Shown here one piece after another: positions 1 through 12,110 of a stretch of DNA of 64,000 nt. Source of the DNA: Pseudopithomyces maydicus (lineage: Eukaryota > Ascomycota > Dothideomycetes > Pleosporales > Didymosphaeriaceae); assembly GCA_026873275.1 (NCBI GenBank), contig JANTUC010000010.1:1302001-1366000 (forward strand), given 5' to 3'. The notes below the pieces were generated by a model. That model saw only the letters and a program-made list of their open reading frames with translations, did no database searches and was not told where the DNA came from. Numbering within the stretch: the first letter of the stretch is position 1; each line of letters begins with the position of its first letter. The position numbers and the translations under genes were made by a program.

Positions 1-631
1 CACGGATACTTTTTACCTACATCGCTTTTGACCAGTTCGAAAAATGTCAAAGTGGATAATTAAGCACGTGAAAACTGCAGATCGCGCATTGTTTGGACAA
101 TGCACGGCCTTGGACTGCCCAAGATCCTTCATGTTCTCTTCCTACGATCCCAAATTGTGTGTGTAAAAAGGTCGCTTCACAGGTTGCAGGTCGTGAAGTA
201 CGCTGCTGCCGACGTATATGCAACAATGCAGGCCCATCGTGCGACTGGCCTAATGACACTAACTCGGGCCTTGGTGCTATGCGCGCTTAATCAAACCATA
301 TGCTAGGTATGGGCCTCAATGGAAGATTGATCGATGAGAGCATGTCACTGTGGGCATAGACTATGACGTCATAACTGAAAAAGTACTTCGATTGATAACT
401 ATGGAAACATATCATCTCCCATCGGCTCCTGTAAACAGTCTGTTGAGCGGCTCACTCCAAACCACGAACCTAGGAGACATGGAAACGTGGACCAAAGAGA
501 CACCAAGGAATAATAAAAATATTAGATGGAAAAGACGCAAGCGTGCGGAAAAGGAAGAAAGTTAAAGACCTGGTTACGTGAATTCTTCAATGGGGAAACC
601 GGCTCCCATAGATGTGTGTGTGCATCTCGAC
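1..631. other. Left-edge stretch with no supported gene
   Basis: Only short overlapping open frames of about 60-70 codons are present on both strands, with no recognisable protein. The last part probably holds the 3' untranslated region of the minus-strand zinc-finger gene that ends at 632. Confidence 0.4.
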
Positions 632-1489
632 TCAGTACTTCTTGGTCGGCTCAGCGGATAGTAGTTTGTGCCTCCTCCATTCGTGCTTCTTCCGGGCATC
701 CGAGCGTTTGAAAGGGTTCCCACAAACACGACATATTCTATCCGCTGTGATTGCAGCATTAGAGTGGCAGGATTTGAAGTGGCGCCTCAAGTTGCCTCTC
801 TGGTAGTAACCTATGAATGTCTTCTGACAATAGTCGCAGCGGAGAGCGTTGGCAGGTTTCTCAACCATGGGATTCCTAGTAGCAGGAGAAACAGGGCTAT
901 TGGAACTGGAGCTCTGACTGGAGTCTGGGGTCCCCTGACTGTATTGCGTTTCGTCGCTCGGTGAGAAACTGGGGGCATTTTGCGCAAAATCGGGCATAGT
1001 TGTCATCAATGCCAAATCGTTATTGTTGTGTGAAAAGAACGATGTGTTGGGATCTGACGCCCAATTCAAGACTGGCGAGATAGGAGAGGGTGATAGGTTG
1101 TCGGGAAGAGATTGAGTTTCGGGGAACATATGAAGCTGTGTTGGTGTGGGTGAAAAGCTGGCAGCGTACTGATGAGTATCTTGTAAGCCATAGTCTTGAA
1201 AAGACATGTGGGTAGAGTTGAAGATGTCTGAATCCGTGTGTCTACGGCGGTTGTCTGGTTCGTAAGAAAGAGGGTCATAGCCGGCATGACCCAAACTAAG
1301 CTGGTCAAAATCATACGAAATTCCGCTGCCGAAAGGGGATATTTGGTCCTGGGAAGAAGAGAACAAGGAGTGAGTTTGTGTCCAAATATTATGGATATTG
1401 GGAGGGTATACACCATTGATTTCCTCCTGATACTGGGTTTCTGATACCATTAGGTGAGTAAGCTCAACGTCTGTCGGCGATTGGTCCAT
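632..1489 (-). CDS. C2H2 zinc-finger protein, paired atypical fingers (285 aa)
   Basis: The frame encodes 285 aa. Residues 1-200 are rich in Ser, Pro, Asn and Gln, as in the activation or linker regions of fungal transcription factors. Two zinc fingers sit at the C-terminus: C-x2-C-x15-H-x4-H at about residues 218-242 and C-x2-C-x12-H-x4-H at about 253-274, followed by a short basic tail. The second finger carries the signature SDARKKHEWRRH. The same pair, with the same spacings, occurs in the neighbour at 5562-7289, so the two are paralogues. A nuclear DNA-binding role is inferred from the fold only. The ATG at 1489 is preceded in frame by TGA, so it is a plausible start. However, an open frame ending in a splice donor lies just upstream (1701-1970), so the true N-terminus may be longer. 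Confidence 0.7.
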   Translation of the reverse strand: MDQSPTDVELTHLMVSETQYQEEINGVYPPNIHNIWTQTHSLFSSSQDQISPFGSGISYDFDQLSLGHAGYDPLSYEPDNRRRHTDSDIFNSTHMSFQDYGLQDTHQYAASFSPTPTQLHMFPETQSLPDNLSPSPISPVLNWASDPNTSFFSHNNNDLALMTTMPDFAQNAPSFSPSDETQYSQGTPDSSQSSSSNSPVSPATRNPMVEKPANALRCDYCQKTFIGYYQRGNLRRHFKSCHSNAAITADRICRVCGNPFKRSDARKKHEWRRHKLLSAEPTKKY

Positions 1490-1700
1490 GACGATTGCTC
1501 AGGAGTCTGGGGTTGGGTGTTGGTTGATGTAGATATTTTGTTACTACTTGGGCTGCGGTTGGGTGTTACAGGCTCTGCGGGTGGGCTCTGCATCAAAAGA
1601 AGAAGATAAGCATACATAACGGTTGATAGCTTAGTTCGCAGTGAAATGCTTATTTGATATCCAGTTCTTATTTCTCTTGAACTTGCGGGGTTTCACTTAC

Positions 1701-1970
1701 GTAGAGTTCTTGTGGTTCCACGTATAGCTCCCTGAACTGCTCGTCTGACAGCTCACTGAGTGGGTCTTTGAAGAGCTTGCTGAGCCTGGTCTTTACTCCA
1801 GATGTAAGGACTCGTAAAGTATGGCGCTTTCCAAGCGTTGCTTCTCCCTCTAACAGTGATGAAGTGCGAAGGCCTTGCTTTACGTAGTCAATTCTTAGGG
1901 ACCCCCAGGCGAGTTTGGAGGTGTGATGAGGACTGAATGCCCCCCAGTTCCTGGCAAGACTGTCGCACCT
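1701..1970 (-). other. Candidate upstream exon ending in a GTAAGT donor
   Basis: On the minus strand about 90 codons stay open from 1970 to 1701. They encode an amphipathic, charged segment (for example KTRLSKLFKDPLSELSDEQF) and stop exactly at a consensus donor, CTCTAC|GTAAGT. A matching acceptor (TGATGCAG) precedes position 1587. The frame entered there is low-complexity and rich in Ser, Pro, Thr and Asn, but it is one base out of phase with the zinc-finger frame that starts at 1489. It may be a 5' exon of that gene with a further intron I cannot place, or a remnant. I recognise no family. Confidence 0.35.
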
Positions 1971-4900
1971 CTATCTGTCCCACGATCCGAGCGAGAAAAT
2001 CTACATTGTGTGAGCTATGCCGAAGCAACACTGTCACATACTTACTTTATCGTAATTCCGGAGCGGTTCACTTCGAACAGGAAGGGCATTTTGAAGCTAT
2101 GCGGAGTGCTTCTCTGGTTTTTCAGATATTTCCTACAGGTTGGAGGACTTTATGTGATCTGGGTTCAGCTTGGGTCGTGCCAGTGATGACTAACAGCTGC
2201 TTACAAGGCTTCGTAGGACCGCATCCACCGTATAGACGCACCGAGATGTCCACCAACACAATAGACCAATCCCAGAGGTTTGAAACAATGTCAAATGATC
2301 CAACGCAGGTTTCAATAGACATAGGGGAGGACGAGGGCAAGGGCAAGGGCCCACTTTGACTGATATTTCGTTCGCTATCATGTATAGCCATGCATATGTC
2401 GGATCTTGGTATGCAAGCTGGTGGCGACTGCATTATCGTTTACATGGAATGTATTTCGAGTCCATGCTTGTCTGATACAAGAGTTAGCGGAGCTGATCTG
2501 TATCAAACATCTTTGTGAGGACGAAGGACACATCTAGCGGTAGCAAAACCTTGATTTTGATGCATACCGACTTCAACACCGTACGTTTGAACCCAATTGC
2601 TCGCGCCATGCATGAGGGACGCAATATAGAAATATTGGTGGACGCAGCATGCACCAGGTTCGAAATCTGGTTGGACAGTGAGTACAGGAAATTGTAGACT
2701 CGTGTGAGACCGCAGATGACCAGTGCCACAAAATAGGGGATATGGCCAAAATCTAATCGCAGATTTGCGTGTCGGCGAGGTTTCGCAATACCCTGGAACG
2801 TGCAGATGCTCACCGGTTCACGATCGGTTCGATTCTTTCTAGCGTCCTCTGCACTGTGCTTGCTGTGATAGTCTATCACATGCCTCAGCAATAGAGCGTT
2901 TTCGGTTGTTGTAAATGGATCGGTGCATGATAGTGAGATATTGAAGCATTTACTTTTGCGTTTGTTATCTGTGGTCATGTAATTGCCGCCTGAGAAAAGT
3001 TATCGAGGGCCCTGGATATGTATTGAACCATTGAGGTGCTTAGTACCGTTTCGTAGAGCTACATGTATCATCATCCTAGCAATCGAGAATTCGCATATAT
3101 TTACTTTACCGTGAAAAAATTCTAGGCTAAGTATTGAAAGCTTCCCAACCCAATAAGAATAGAATTAGCAACCTAGACTTGTTGTATTCTATGCTCTTCA
3201 TAATTGCGTGGATCCCGATTTGTTCCTTAGGACGAAGGATAAAAATTCCGCAAGCAGTGTGAGACTAGATTGGTGTGTTGAAATAATCGAGCAAAATAAC
3301 ATTTCAGACTCCACGGGTGCTGGACTACACGAATTCCTTATACAAGTCATAACGAACATGCGACCCATCGGTCGCTGAGGTCACAGCATCAGGCTTTAAT
3401 TCCGACCCCACAAGCGCAGAGTGGGTGTCTCACGAAATTGGGGTCTTTTTCATCAAGATAGGTGTAACGGACACCGAGTTACACACTGGAAGTCATAGCA
3501 CCAGGACTAACGAATGGAAGCATGACAGCACATGAATACGCTCTAGATGTTTTGTCTTCCAGCAAGGTACGCAGTAGGCTGCATAAAGTCACAACCCATA
3601 CACTAAAAATTCAAAAAAAAAAAAGCAAATCTACCTTGTCAATCTTTACCAACGTACGATCTCCACGGGGGTTTACAGTGTGTGCATCAAAGCATGGTGT
3701 TGTGCGTCGTCCCTTCCCGTAGACGAATTCTTCAGGCAAATTTTCTTGTGGAGGTAACAATTTGCTGAGATAATGATTCCTAGAAGTTGGAGGAGGCGAT
3801 TCTGACTAAGAGGAAGAATACGGGTGGGAATGCAGCTGCAGCTTATTACCCGGTGTATACTCTCCGTCACATCCGCAGCCTTGATAATCACTAACCAGTT
3901 CCTCGCCTCATTTTCGATAATTATAGACTTGCAAGCCCTGTCAAAAGTATCGGTACCGTAGGACTTTTTCAAACGCTTCAACATGTACTAATGTTGCATA
4001 TATCGTCCATCGTCCTTGTACAATCTACCGTACTAACGGCATTCCACGAATGATTGCCGGCTTTTAGATGGATATGATATGTACAAGGTTCCGATATGGA
4101 TTTGAAAGCGCGAAGGAATAGACACACGCGTAGCCTAGGCGTATCGGTCCTCAAGACAGACCCCGGCCCCGTATTTTCAAATCTCCGATCCTCGCTGTAA
4201 TAGGCAGCTTCGATATGATACTCCTATCACGTATTATGCCTGTCAGATCCGGAGAACCCTGTGTGCATCAATTTATCCAGGTTTGATACAGTTGTTCGGA
4301 ACATTTTGACTAGCATCGCCCCGGCTGCATCTGACCGTTATCGGGACCTCGTTACGCTGAATCTTATTATTCCTGCAAGGTAGTCGTCATATCGGCGACT
4401 CGCTATTGCGTACCACGCTGGAGGCGGACACGGAGACGCGGCTCTTCTAGAAAGAATCTTGTCAAAACGAGCCAACGGAAAAAATATATTTCTGCTAAAT
4501 ATCTAAGCTGCATACGCGGGAATTGTTGCTCCTTGACTCGATTACCCAATATAGGAGGAATCAGTAGCGGGTGGCAATGTGACACAAATATGTCGAACAT
4601 CCTGGTGCAGATCACCCGGGCAGGTGGCAGCATAGCAGCTGTTTCCCAGAGGACATCCACCGACCTCTCCAATTCAGCCTCCTTCGATCAAGCATTGTTT
4701 GCATTAGCTTTGTCCTTCTCTCTTGCTTTCTCGCTTCGGCATCCCCGTTATTAGTTAGTGATGTGTATATACCACTCTATACCGATGCCGCTGATGTCTT
4801 ATCTGCGGGGAATCCAGAGAGCCTTCACCGGTGTTCCGAATCAAGCTCAATTGCAGCTCCTCCAACCCATCCTTCGTCCTCCCGTGTCTTGGTATTACAA

Positions 4901-5561
4901 GCATATGGGAACTCCGCCACCTAAATATACCAGGTGCACCGAGAGCCGCATTCTTCCAGGTCAAACGCATGCCCGATCTGACCCAGCCTTTTCTCCGTTT
5001 GAATCAGAACCTATGTGTAGTTCTATCATCTTCTATTGTTGCGCAAAGTCTCCTTATGTGTTTATAGCTATGTCACCAACCATCACACTCACCAGATAGA
5101 TCCTTTGTAGAGAGGTGCTTTAATTATTAGTTTGTCGGTAGCCAGTCTCATAAGATCACCATCTAGAATTGGGGCTAGCATATGATCTTCGGTCTCTGCC
5201 CTTTCATCGTTTCCATTCACCTCGTCATGTTTTGTGTATGGTTATGATGTGTCCTCTGTCTTGTAAATCTGTTGTGTTTGGTTTGTCACATGGCTGTTAT
5301 CGATACGATCTGATTAGATCCTTATGATGTAATGAGCAGACTGAGACCGTGATTTTCGTCACACTTGCCAACAATTCTGTATATATAGCCACGCGCGAAT
5401 GTCATAAGAATGTAATTACTCATTTGCATTGAATTAAGAACTCCTAACAATTTCTTCAAAAGCAAACGTTCTGAACCAGCCCGATCTCCGATCGAGATTT
5501 TGCGTTGCACATAAAAACCCCAGATAATCGTATATGATCTTATAACAAGGATCGTTAAGTA
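1971..5561. other. Gene-poor stretch between the two zinc-finger genes
   Basis: Apart from the candidate exon next to it, I see no supported gene. Open frames reach about 100-160 codons (for example 2484-2978, minus) but match nothing I know and show no convincing splice structure. The sequence is moderately AT-rich with short A-runs such as the one near 3612. No terminal repeats or transposon genes were found. Confidence 0.4.
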
Positions 5562-7289
5562 TCAAAAGCGGTTGTTCAAAGGTTCGTTTTCTGCGTCAGC
5601 TTCCATCCCAGGCATATAGATTCTCCTTTCTCCATTCTTTTTCTCGATTCGACGTTTTTTTGGCTTGCAATCCAGCTTTCTATGCTTCTTCCACTCATGC
5701 TTCTTTCTCGCATCTGTTCTTGCAAAACGTGCGCCACAAGTTCCACAGATCCTTCCTTGATCAATGCCGTCACTTTCATGCTCTGGATGTGTATGAAAAT
5801 CTTTCACGTGTCGTTTCAGATTTCCTTTCTTATACTCGCCGTTGAACAACGTGGGACAATGCAGACAAGAGACAGGGGACAAGGATCTCACGATTTTTTC
5901 AGCTACCCTAGCTGTACTCCGTTTGATTCCACGTCTCTGCGTTCTCTGGGCTCGCTGGGCGGGTACTGCGATGGCTTCGTAGTCTCCTGGAAGTGCTGTG
6001 GTAGCTTGACTCTGTTCATAGCTGGGTAACACCTCAGAGTCCTGCACAGGTACATACGTTGACCCATGGTACGTGTTTGGGTATGACAATTGATCCTCGA
6101 TCACGGTATATCTTGGCGCTGCAACCTCATAGTCATCTTCAAGGTAATATGTTCTCTGGTCAAACTGCCTCGCTGCATGAGGATATTGAGAGTACGCGGG
6201 TGTAAGTTGATATGCAGTTGATACACTGTCATGCAACACGTCTGATGAATTACAATGTAACCCTGATAATTGATAAGATTGAGAAGTGGTTGGGACAGAG
6301 ATTTCATTGCCTTCGTCTTGAAAGTTGTGCCACGAATCCAGGACCTGTTGATGAGATACAGGCGAGACAGACGAGATAGGCAATTTTGAATTATCCAGAT
6401 CTTGAGAATAAGATGAAGGATCGAAGCTTGTGTCTAAATAAGGGGATCGATTTTCCAGATGGTAAGGGATAAGATTGTGGGGGTTACCGCCACATGATCC
6501 AGTATGAAAAGTTTCGTTGCTGGATATTTCAGAACCAGAGCATAGTTGGGATCCCGGAGTACTCGTTTGCGATGATACTGGGCTGATGGCCGATTGAGGA
6601 CTAAACAGCATAGCATGTGGATAATGGGACTCCATTGAAGAATGTTTACTGTTCATAACTGGAGAGACATAATGATGAGGCCCAACAGAAGGTCGCGCTC
6701 GAATTGGAATCATTGAAGTGTCAATGGGTATGACAGTCCGTTGAGATGTATTTGAGAACGTTGCGGCTGTCGCATTCACGAGATCTTTGCGATTTCGCTG
6801 AGAATCACGAATATTCTGCCACGCTGGTGTGTCTGTCATTGTTGGTTGCTGAGTGCGGTGTACGTAATGATTGGTATAAGTCAGACTAGGATCAGCTGGC
6901 AATTCGCATTCGTCTCGGTCTCCAGACAACTCTGCAAACCCGCTGAAAATCTCTTGAGTAGATGTATGTGGTAGCATGGTATATGTCGAGCAGTTGGATG
7001 AGCGATCTCGTGAGAAGTGTAAAATGGCCTTCCCTATCGATCTGCGGAAACTCCAGGTACGTGAAATAGTGTTGCGTCGTTTTGAGTAACTCTTGTTCCT
7101 ATGTTCAAGGAGTGGTACGACTGACGGGAGTGTGTCACACGTTGTTTTCCTTTCTTGGAGATGCTGCTCTATTACTGTGGTTCCAGGGTTTGAGACCGAG
7201 GTAGAGCCAGTACAAGAATGGTTATTGGTTTCGTTAGAACGAGTAAGTCTATACATAATCAGCTTGATGTTCGCCGGTAAATCCAACAT
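5562..7289 (-). CDS. C2H2 zinc-finger protein, larger paralogue (about 575 aa)
   Basis: A single long frame gives 575 aa from the ATG at 7289. The frame stays open to 7337 without an earlier ATG, so an upstream exon is possible. Residues 1-440 are low-complexity and rich in Ser, Thr, Pro, Gln and Tyr. Near the C-terminus are two fingers with the same spacing as the protein at 632-1489: C-x2-C-x15-H-x4-H (about 475-499) and C-x2-C-x12-H-x4-H (about 515-536, containing TDARKKHEWKKH). A strongly basic segment, KPKKRRIEKK, follows and could act as a nuclear localisation signal. A transcription-factor role is inferred from architecture. Target genes are unknown. No intron is needed within the span shown, but the first 130 residues look less protein-like and the true start could be one of the later methionines. 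Confidence 0.65.
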   Translation of the reverse strand: MLDLPANIKLIMYRLTRSNETNNHSCTGSTSVSNPGTTVIEQHLQERKTTCDTLPSVVPLLEHRNKSYSKRRNTISRTWSFRRSIGKAILHFSRDRSSNCSTYTMLPHTSTQEIFSGFAELSGDRDECELPADPSLTYTNHYVHRTQQPTMTDTPAWQNIRDSQRNRKDLVNATAATFSNTSQRTVIPIDTSMIPIRARPSVGPHHYVSPVMNSKHSSMESHYPHAMLFSPQSAISPVSSQTSTPGSQLCSGSEISSNETFHTGSCGGNPHNLIPYHLENRSPYLDTSFDPSSYSQDLDNSKLPISSVSPVSHQQVLDSWHNFQDEGNEISVPTTSQSYQLSGLHCNSSDVLHDSVSTAYQLTPAYSQYPHAARQFDQRTYYLEDDYEVAAPRYTVIEDQLSYPNTYHGSTYVPVQDSEVLPSYEQSQATTALPGDYEAIAVPAQRAQRTQRRGIKRSTARVAEKIVRSLSPVSCLHCPTLFNGEYKKGNLKRHVKDFHTHPEHESDGIDQGRICGTCGARFARTDARKKHEWKKHRKLDCKPKKRRIEKKNGERRIYMPGMEADAENEPLNNRF

Positions 7290-7337
7290 GAAGGGCCCAT
7301 ACGAACACAAACTCGCAAGTCCAATTTTTTCGCTCAA

Positions 7338-10081
7338 TCAGAAAGCGCATTGTGGCATGGGTAGGACGTCTGTTTTATGTCATGTACAGATTTTCAACGG
7401 CGTAGGCGGGAGACTTTATGCACGCAACGTCTTGGTCATCTGCCAACCCCATTTCCCTTGTTCCCGCTGGAAACCGCTTAATCTTAGTGAGAGTGTGTTC
7501 CATGTCAAGTGGTGGCGTCGGATTGCGTTGTACACGTATTCCTAGGACCAGAGTCCTGCGGGATACAGTCTAACAGGTGCAGAGCGCACATACTACTTAA
7601 GACTAGTACAACGGGAAGCGAGCAGTCCTTCGCTCGCCTTGAAGAGGGCAGCAGCGGTAGCGAGGGCGATATGAATTGGACAGGGACAAGTGCCGGGCGA
7701 AGTTACCCTTGGCATGCGTAAAATTTGTTGCTGATCGATGGTGACAATTGAACGGGACGGGAAAGCCAATAATAACATTGAGACAGGGAAGACGTCTGTC
7801 CCCCATATCGTATGATCAAGATCTGAATGACAGGAACTGTCATATTAGTAATGCCGTGCATGTTAGAGCGAACCCTACTGCATAGCTCACAGCCAACCTC
7901 GCTTGCGAGATGGGAATGGCTAAAAATTACACAATCAAGTGTTCAGGTCAAACCTTTGTCAGTATTATATATGGCAGCTTTCCGATTTTACAGTAGCGCA
8001 TAGATTTGCCGGGTACGGTTGAAGATACGGGCAATTCAGGTGACCGAATCAGGTATGGCGTAAGAAGCGGTGTCCAAAGGAATAATGAGGCGGGAGCTCA
8101 ATCTTCCGCTCAATCCCATCGGTTGCGGACCATTGTATCGTCGGAGAGAGTTCTGAGTTGCTAGAAAAGCTTATTGATTGGAGGAATACTCTTGTGCTTT
8201 GCGTTTCGTTTGACGCTTGTGCTGACCGGTTTTTGGCGATCACTGAACGTAAAAATGCGGCAAAGGAGTGGGGGTTTTAGCAACCTCGGGAGGTTTGTAG
8301 ATATGCGAAAGCCTTTCACATTCGAGGTGTTGGAAGCCCCTCGATTTATACTAGTCTTGAGGGAGGCGGAGTCGTTGTCTGAGGCTTTCACTTGGATATA
8401 AACTCAGCCCCCAGATTCGTGTATCATTATTTTGCTCCAACAAGGCTTTCCCAAGGCAGAATCCAGTGTTCACGTTGACTGATAGTGGCTATGCTGGCGC
8501 AGTTTCCCTTACGAGTTCCGACTGCTGGGACAGGGATCCCCAAACACGTAGAAGATGCAAACATTCACCGGTATCCTTGGCATGTTGACGTTAGATGGCC
8601 TTCGCCTAGCCTATGTGACTTCCTCTGAGGCCTAGAAGCGAGCTTAACCATTGCATTGGGTCTTCTGCAACCCTGATTGGAAATTAGAACTGCATCACGA
8701 TAGATATCAAGTATGGATCAAGGCCTATACCTTCAATTGTATCATTGTGCATTTATGGACATCGGACCTTTGACTTCTCGTGGTCTCCAACCAGCCCTGA
8801 AAATGTAGGCTGCCCAGACCAGGGCACCATTACGGCTAAGATCAGGGCGTAAGATCAGGTCAACAAACCCCGGAGCGAGTCCTCCAGGACCATTAATATA
8901 CGCACTGCCAAGACAGGAGTTTAGCCTCTTGGGTTGAAGTGTCATTGCTTCTTTAGCACACTACGTGCGGCCTCCGACCAGGTATACTGACATCAGGCTG
9001 CATGAACAACTGTCCATTGGTTTGTGTCCAAACATCCAACCAGAAAAAGGCAACAAGGCAAGGTCTCGCAAACAACACCTTAATTGTATATACGGCATGT
9101 CGAGCAACAGTGAGGAGAGGCACTTCGAATCTGCAGTTCAATCAAGCTACTAGCACGGGCCGCCGTTCGTTGCCGACGGATGTCGGGCGGCGACCAGGCT
9201 ATCGGGACGAAACTCTATTACGCGCCATTTCGCCCGGAACTGCATCGCACTCGTAATATCCGGTGCCGAACTAGTGTATAGCATCGCATCACTTTCAGAC
9301 CTACCCGTACTCTGATTGGGTCCTGCAAGCAACCTGGACGCATATGCAGGTGAGAGCGTTGTATTTTTCTGTCATCCAGATGTCTGTGTACCGATGCTGT
9401 CTGTCACCATTCACACGAACGAACCGTTGTCTCACGAAGAGCCGCATAGTACACACTCCTGCAGAGTGATCGCTTTTAAGCCTAGTATGATTGCGCAAGA
9501 GCTTGGATTACAAGAATTCCGCGAGTACACACTTACTATACTACAGTTACGCCTGAGAACAAACAACAACCATACGAGACCGTCCACCAATCTAATGTGG
9601 TGGAACAATCCAAAAAGCTGTATGGACGGTATGTCCCCTTCGCGATCTCTGTTGATGGCACCGTGTAGGATTGGGTTTCAGCTCCAGTGGCAATCAAAAT
9701 TAGTTCAACATCTTCTTCGCATGGTGCGCACTCTACAAGGTTGCACTTTATCTACAAATACGTAAAATGTTCTCTATCGGCTGTTCAAACTGGTTTGTCC
9801 TGTGGGATTACTGCATTCGACTTGTTTTGGTGTGATTATATGATGTTTAGGTTAAGCACGGGAATGATAGAATGACCCCTTGTTTAGCTGGGCTGAATAA
9901 AGACCACGTGATTGATATTAGCCTTTACTACTATTGATTTCAAACGAGTGTAATGATTGATGCTCCCTCCCCCGCCTTTGCCACCCATCATATTCTCCCG
10001 ATCTTCTCGGTATGATTGTTTGTTGCTTGAGTAATAGAAGCCAAACAGATGGAGTTGAGCCATGCTGCCAGAGTGACGGGT
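7338..10081. other. 2.7 kb stretch without a supported gene
   Basis: Short open frames occur on both strands (longest about 149 codons, 9316-9765 plus). None resembles a known family or links by splice sites into a longer product. No repeats or RNA genes are evident. Confidence 0.4.
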
Positions 10082-10753
10082 TTACAACTCGTCGGTGTAG
10101 AAGACCATGCCAAATCCAATGACGATCTTCTGGATCTGGAAACTTCCTGTGCCGGAGGTGGACATAGAGAACTGGGCTTTGAACGATCCAGTACCAGTCT
10201 CGCCAGCGGTTCCCTCAGAGAAAAGGCCAATGCCAAACTCTGCTTTATCAGGTCCATTCTCAGAGGTTCCCCAGTTAACGTTATCAAGCTAGAAGAAAAA
10301 CACCGTAAGCATTTGCACGCAAAGCAGAGCCGGTCGAAAATTTACCTTGAGTCGCGACTTATCGAGGTTCCCTTCGACGTTGTAATCCAAGTGAAACTCC
10401 GTATCTTTGCCATCTTTGGTTTCGAGATGGCTCTGAATGGACGGGATGATTTGTGCAGATCCGCTCGCTGGATATACAATCTCGTAATCGATGCTGAGAG
10501 TGCAGGTGAGGCTATCATCAGAAGCCTCGCTGTTGTTTAGGACAAAGTTGTCAAAGTCGACAAAGGTATTGATTGATTTGCCCTCATCGAGAGTTCCTGG
10601 ATGGTAGGTCCCGGCAGGGCACCCATTTCCTTCAAGAACGTTTAAGGAGGTGATGATAGCGTTGATGGGATCTTCAAACTGTCTCTTTGCGATCTCCTTG
10701 ACAACGCGAGCTTGGCCCACGGCAAGGAGAAGGTACATAGACTTGAAGAGCAT
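10082..10753 (-). CDS. Small secreted protein, DUF4360-type
   Basis: The CDS is complement(join(10082..10288,10346..10753)), 204 aa. The 57 nt intron has donor AAG|GTAAAT, a CTTAC branch site and acceptor TTCTAG, and the frame is continuous across it. The N-terminus MLFKSMYLLLAVGQA looks like a signal peptide, followed by a KR dipeptide at residues 23-24 that could be a Kex2-type cleavage site. The mature part has the layout I associate with DUF4360 secreted fungal proteins: NGCPAGTY, then FVDFDNFVL, a cysteine in SLTCTLSIDY, and a C-terminal beta-rich region. Its length fits that family. The molecular function of the family is unknown to me. Secretion makes it a candidate extracellular or effector-like protein, which is inference. 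It stands alone between gene-poor flanks. Confidence 0.75.
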
Positions 10754-12110
10754 TGTGAGAAGCGGTATGCGATGCTGGTTGGATGAGGTAGTATTCGGTT
10801 GAGGTGATCGAGCTGGGTGATTTACTTCTCAGTGATCGGATGTGTCTTTCATAACATACGGGGAGCATGATGTCCCTCACGGAAACTTACATAAAAGCAT
10901 AACACGGGCTTGTAAGGCTGACTAGACGGAGGTCAGAATTGTTCCTGAACGCAAGTTTACTACTACGTACATGGAGACGATCTGATTTGCTGAAGGACCG
11001 TCGGCGGTGTGACTACTATTGGAACTACATGATAGAGAAATATGAAAGTGGGTCTCTACGGAGACTCCGGTCCTTGAGACAAAGTAGATGTAGCCTTTTT
11101 TTTATCCTGATTGGGGTTTGATCTGACCAAATAGTTGTGAGCAATGGTTTCAATTGGGTGTTTCGTTCAATATGCCACCGAAAGGAGTGTCGTTGGTTGT
11201 ACAAAATTGCCTGTACCGTAAGTCGGAACTCTACAAAACCCAGATATCCGTCATCACGTAGTAAGATGGTAGTTTGGGCTGGCTCAAAACGTGTGGAGAC
11301 GTGTGCAGGTCAGAGCCCAATGCTAGCTTGTCTAACATCCGTAGCGTACATGCACTCAGGAAGTTTCTCCCATTCTACGTTCGTAAGTAGGATTAACTGC
11401 AAGGCGCATTTTCATAACCAAGTACGCACTTGCGCTTTTCAATCTCAAGGTGGATCTTTTTGACTTTGGAAATTCAAAGTATACCTAACGTGCGTAACAG
11501 TAGTGGGAATGTTGCGTAGATTGTACTCGGTCCCGACAAGTCGTACGTCAGTTCAAGGCTGTGCAGTCTCTAGCGTAGGATTGTTCTTGGCACGGAATTC
11601 CTAAAGTCATGTGACAGCAACGTGACCTCGGGACCTCACCGCGGCCGAGGCAGGTCAGACTGTCGACTTGAATTTTCGCTGAAGCACTTCTTGGACCTAC
11701 AGAATCCTATCCGCTACTTTATACAACACTGTGACACTGCATATTACAGATCTGTTGGTTACATATTATCAGTTTTTTCCGTTAGAACGAGTCTTTCCAG
11801 AGCGCATCGATTCAATGTTGCTCCGCAGATACCGAAACCGTGGAATAAGAACTTATATTGCATGGTTTATGCATGCTCTACTGTATGCTCAAGACCTCGA
11901 GCGTCAAAAGTCTATGATGAGCTGTAAATAAATGTGGCCAAGTGCGTAGAAGCTACCCCGCACGACGTCCACGGGGGTAATAATAATGATGATGATGCAA
12001 TAACTCCACTTTATATTCTATAGTGAATATACATTCAACTTACGCTTCATCTTTCGGTCTACCAATGCTAATAGCGAACCATAAGCACGTACTGGATTCA
12101 ATAAAATACA
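10754..12110. other. Intergenic stretch without a supported gene
   Basis: This is the presumed promoter region of the minus-strand secreted-protein gene on the left and the plus-strand dehydrogenase gene on the right. It contains a small AAT/GAT trinucleotide run near 11978-11998. No open frame with recognisable content. Confidence 0.4.

Noticed and set aside
2650..2690. tRNA T-arm-like hairpin around CCAGGTTCGAAATCTGG
   Set aside because: No matching acceptor, D-arm or anticodon arm upstream. Isolated hairpin.
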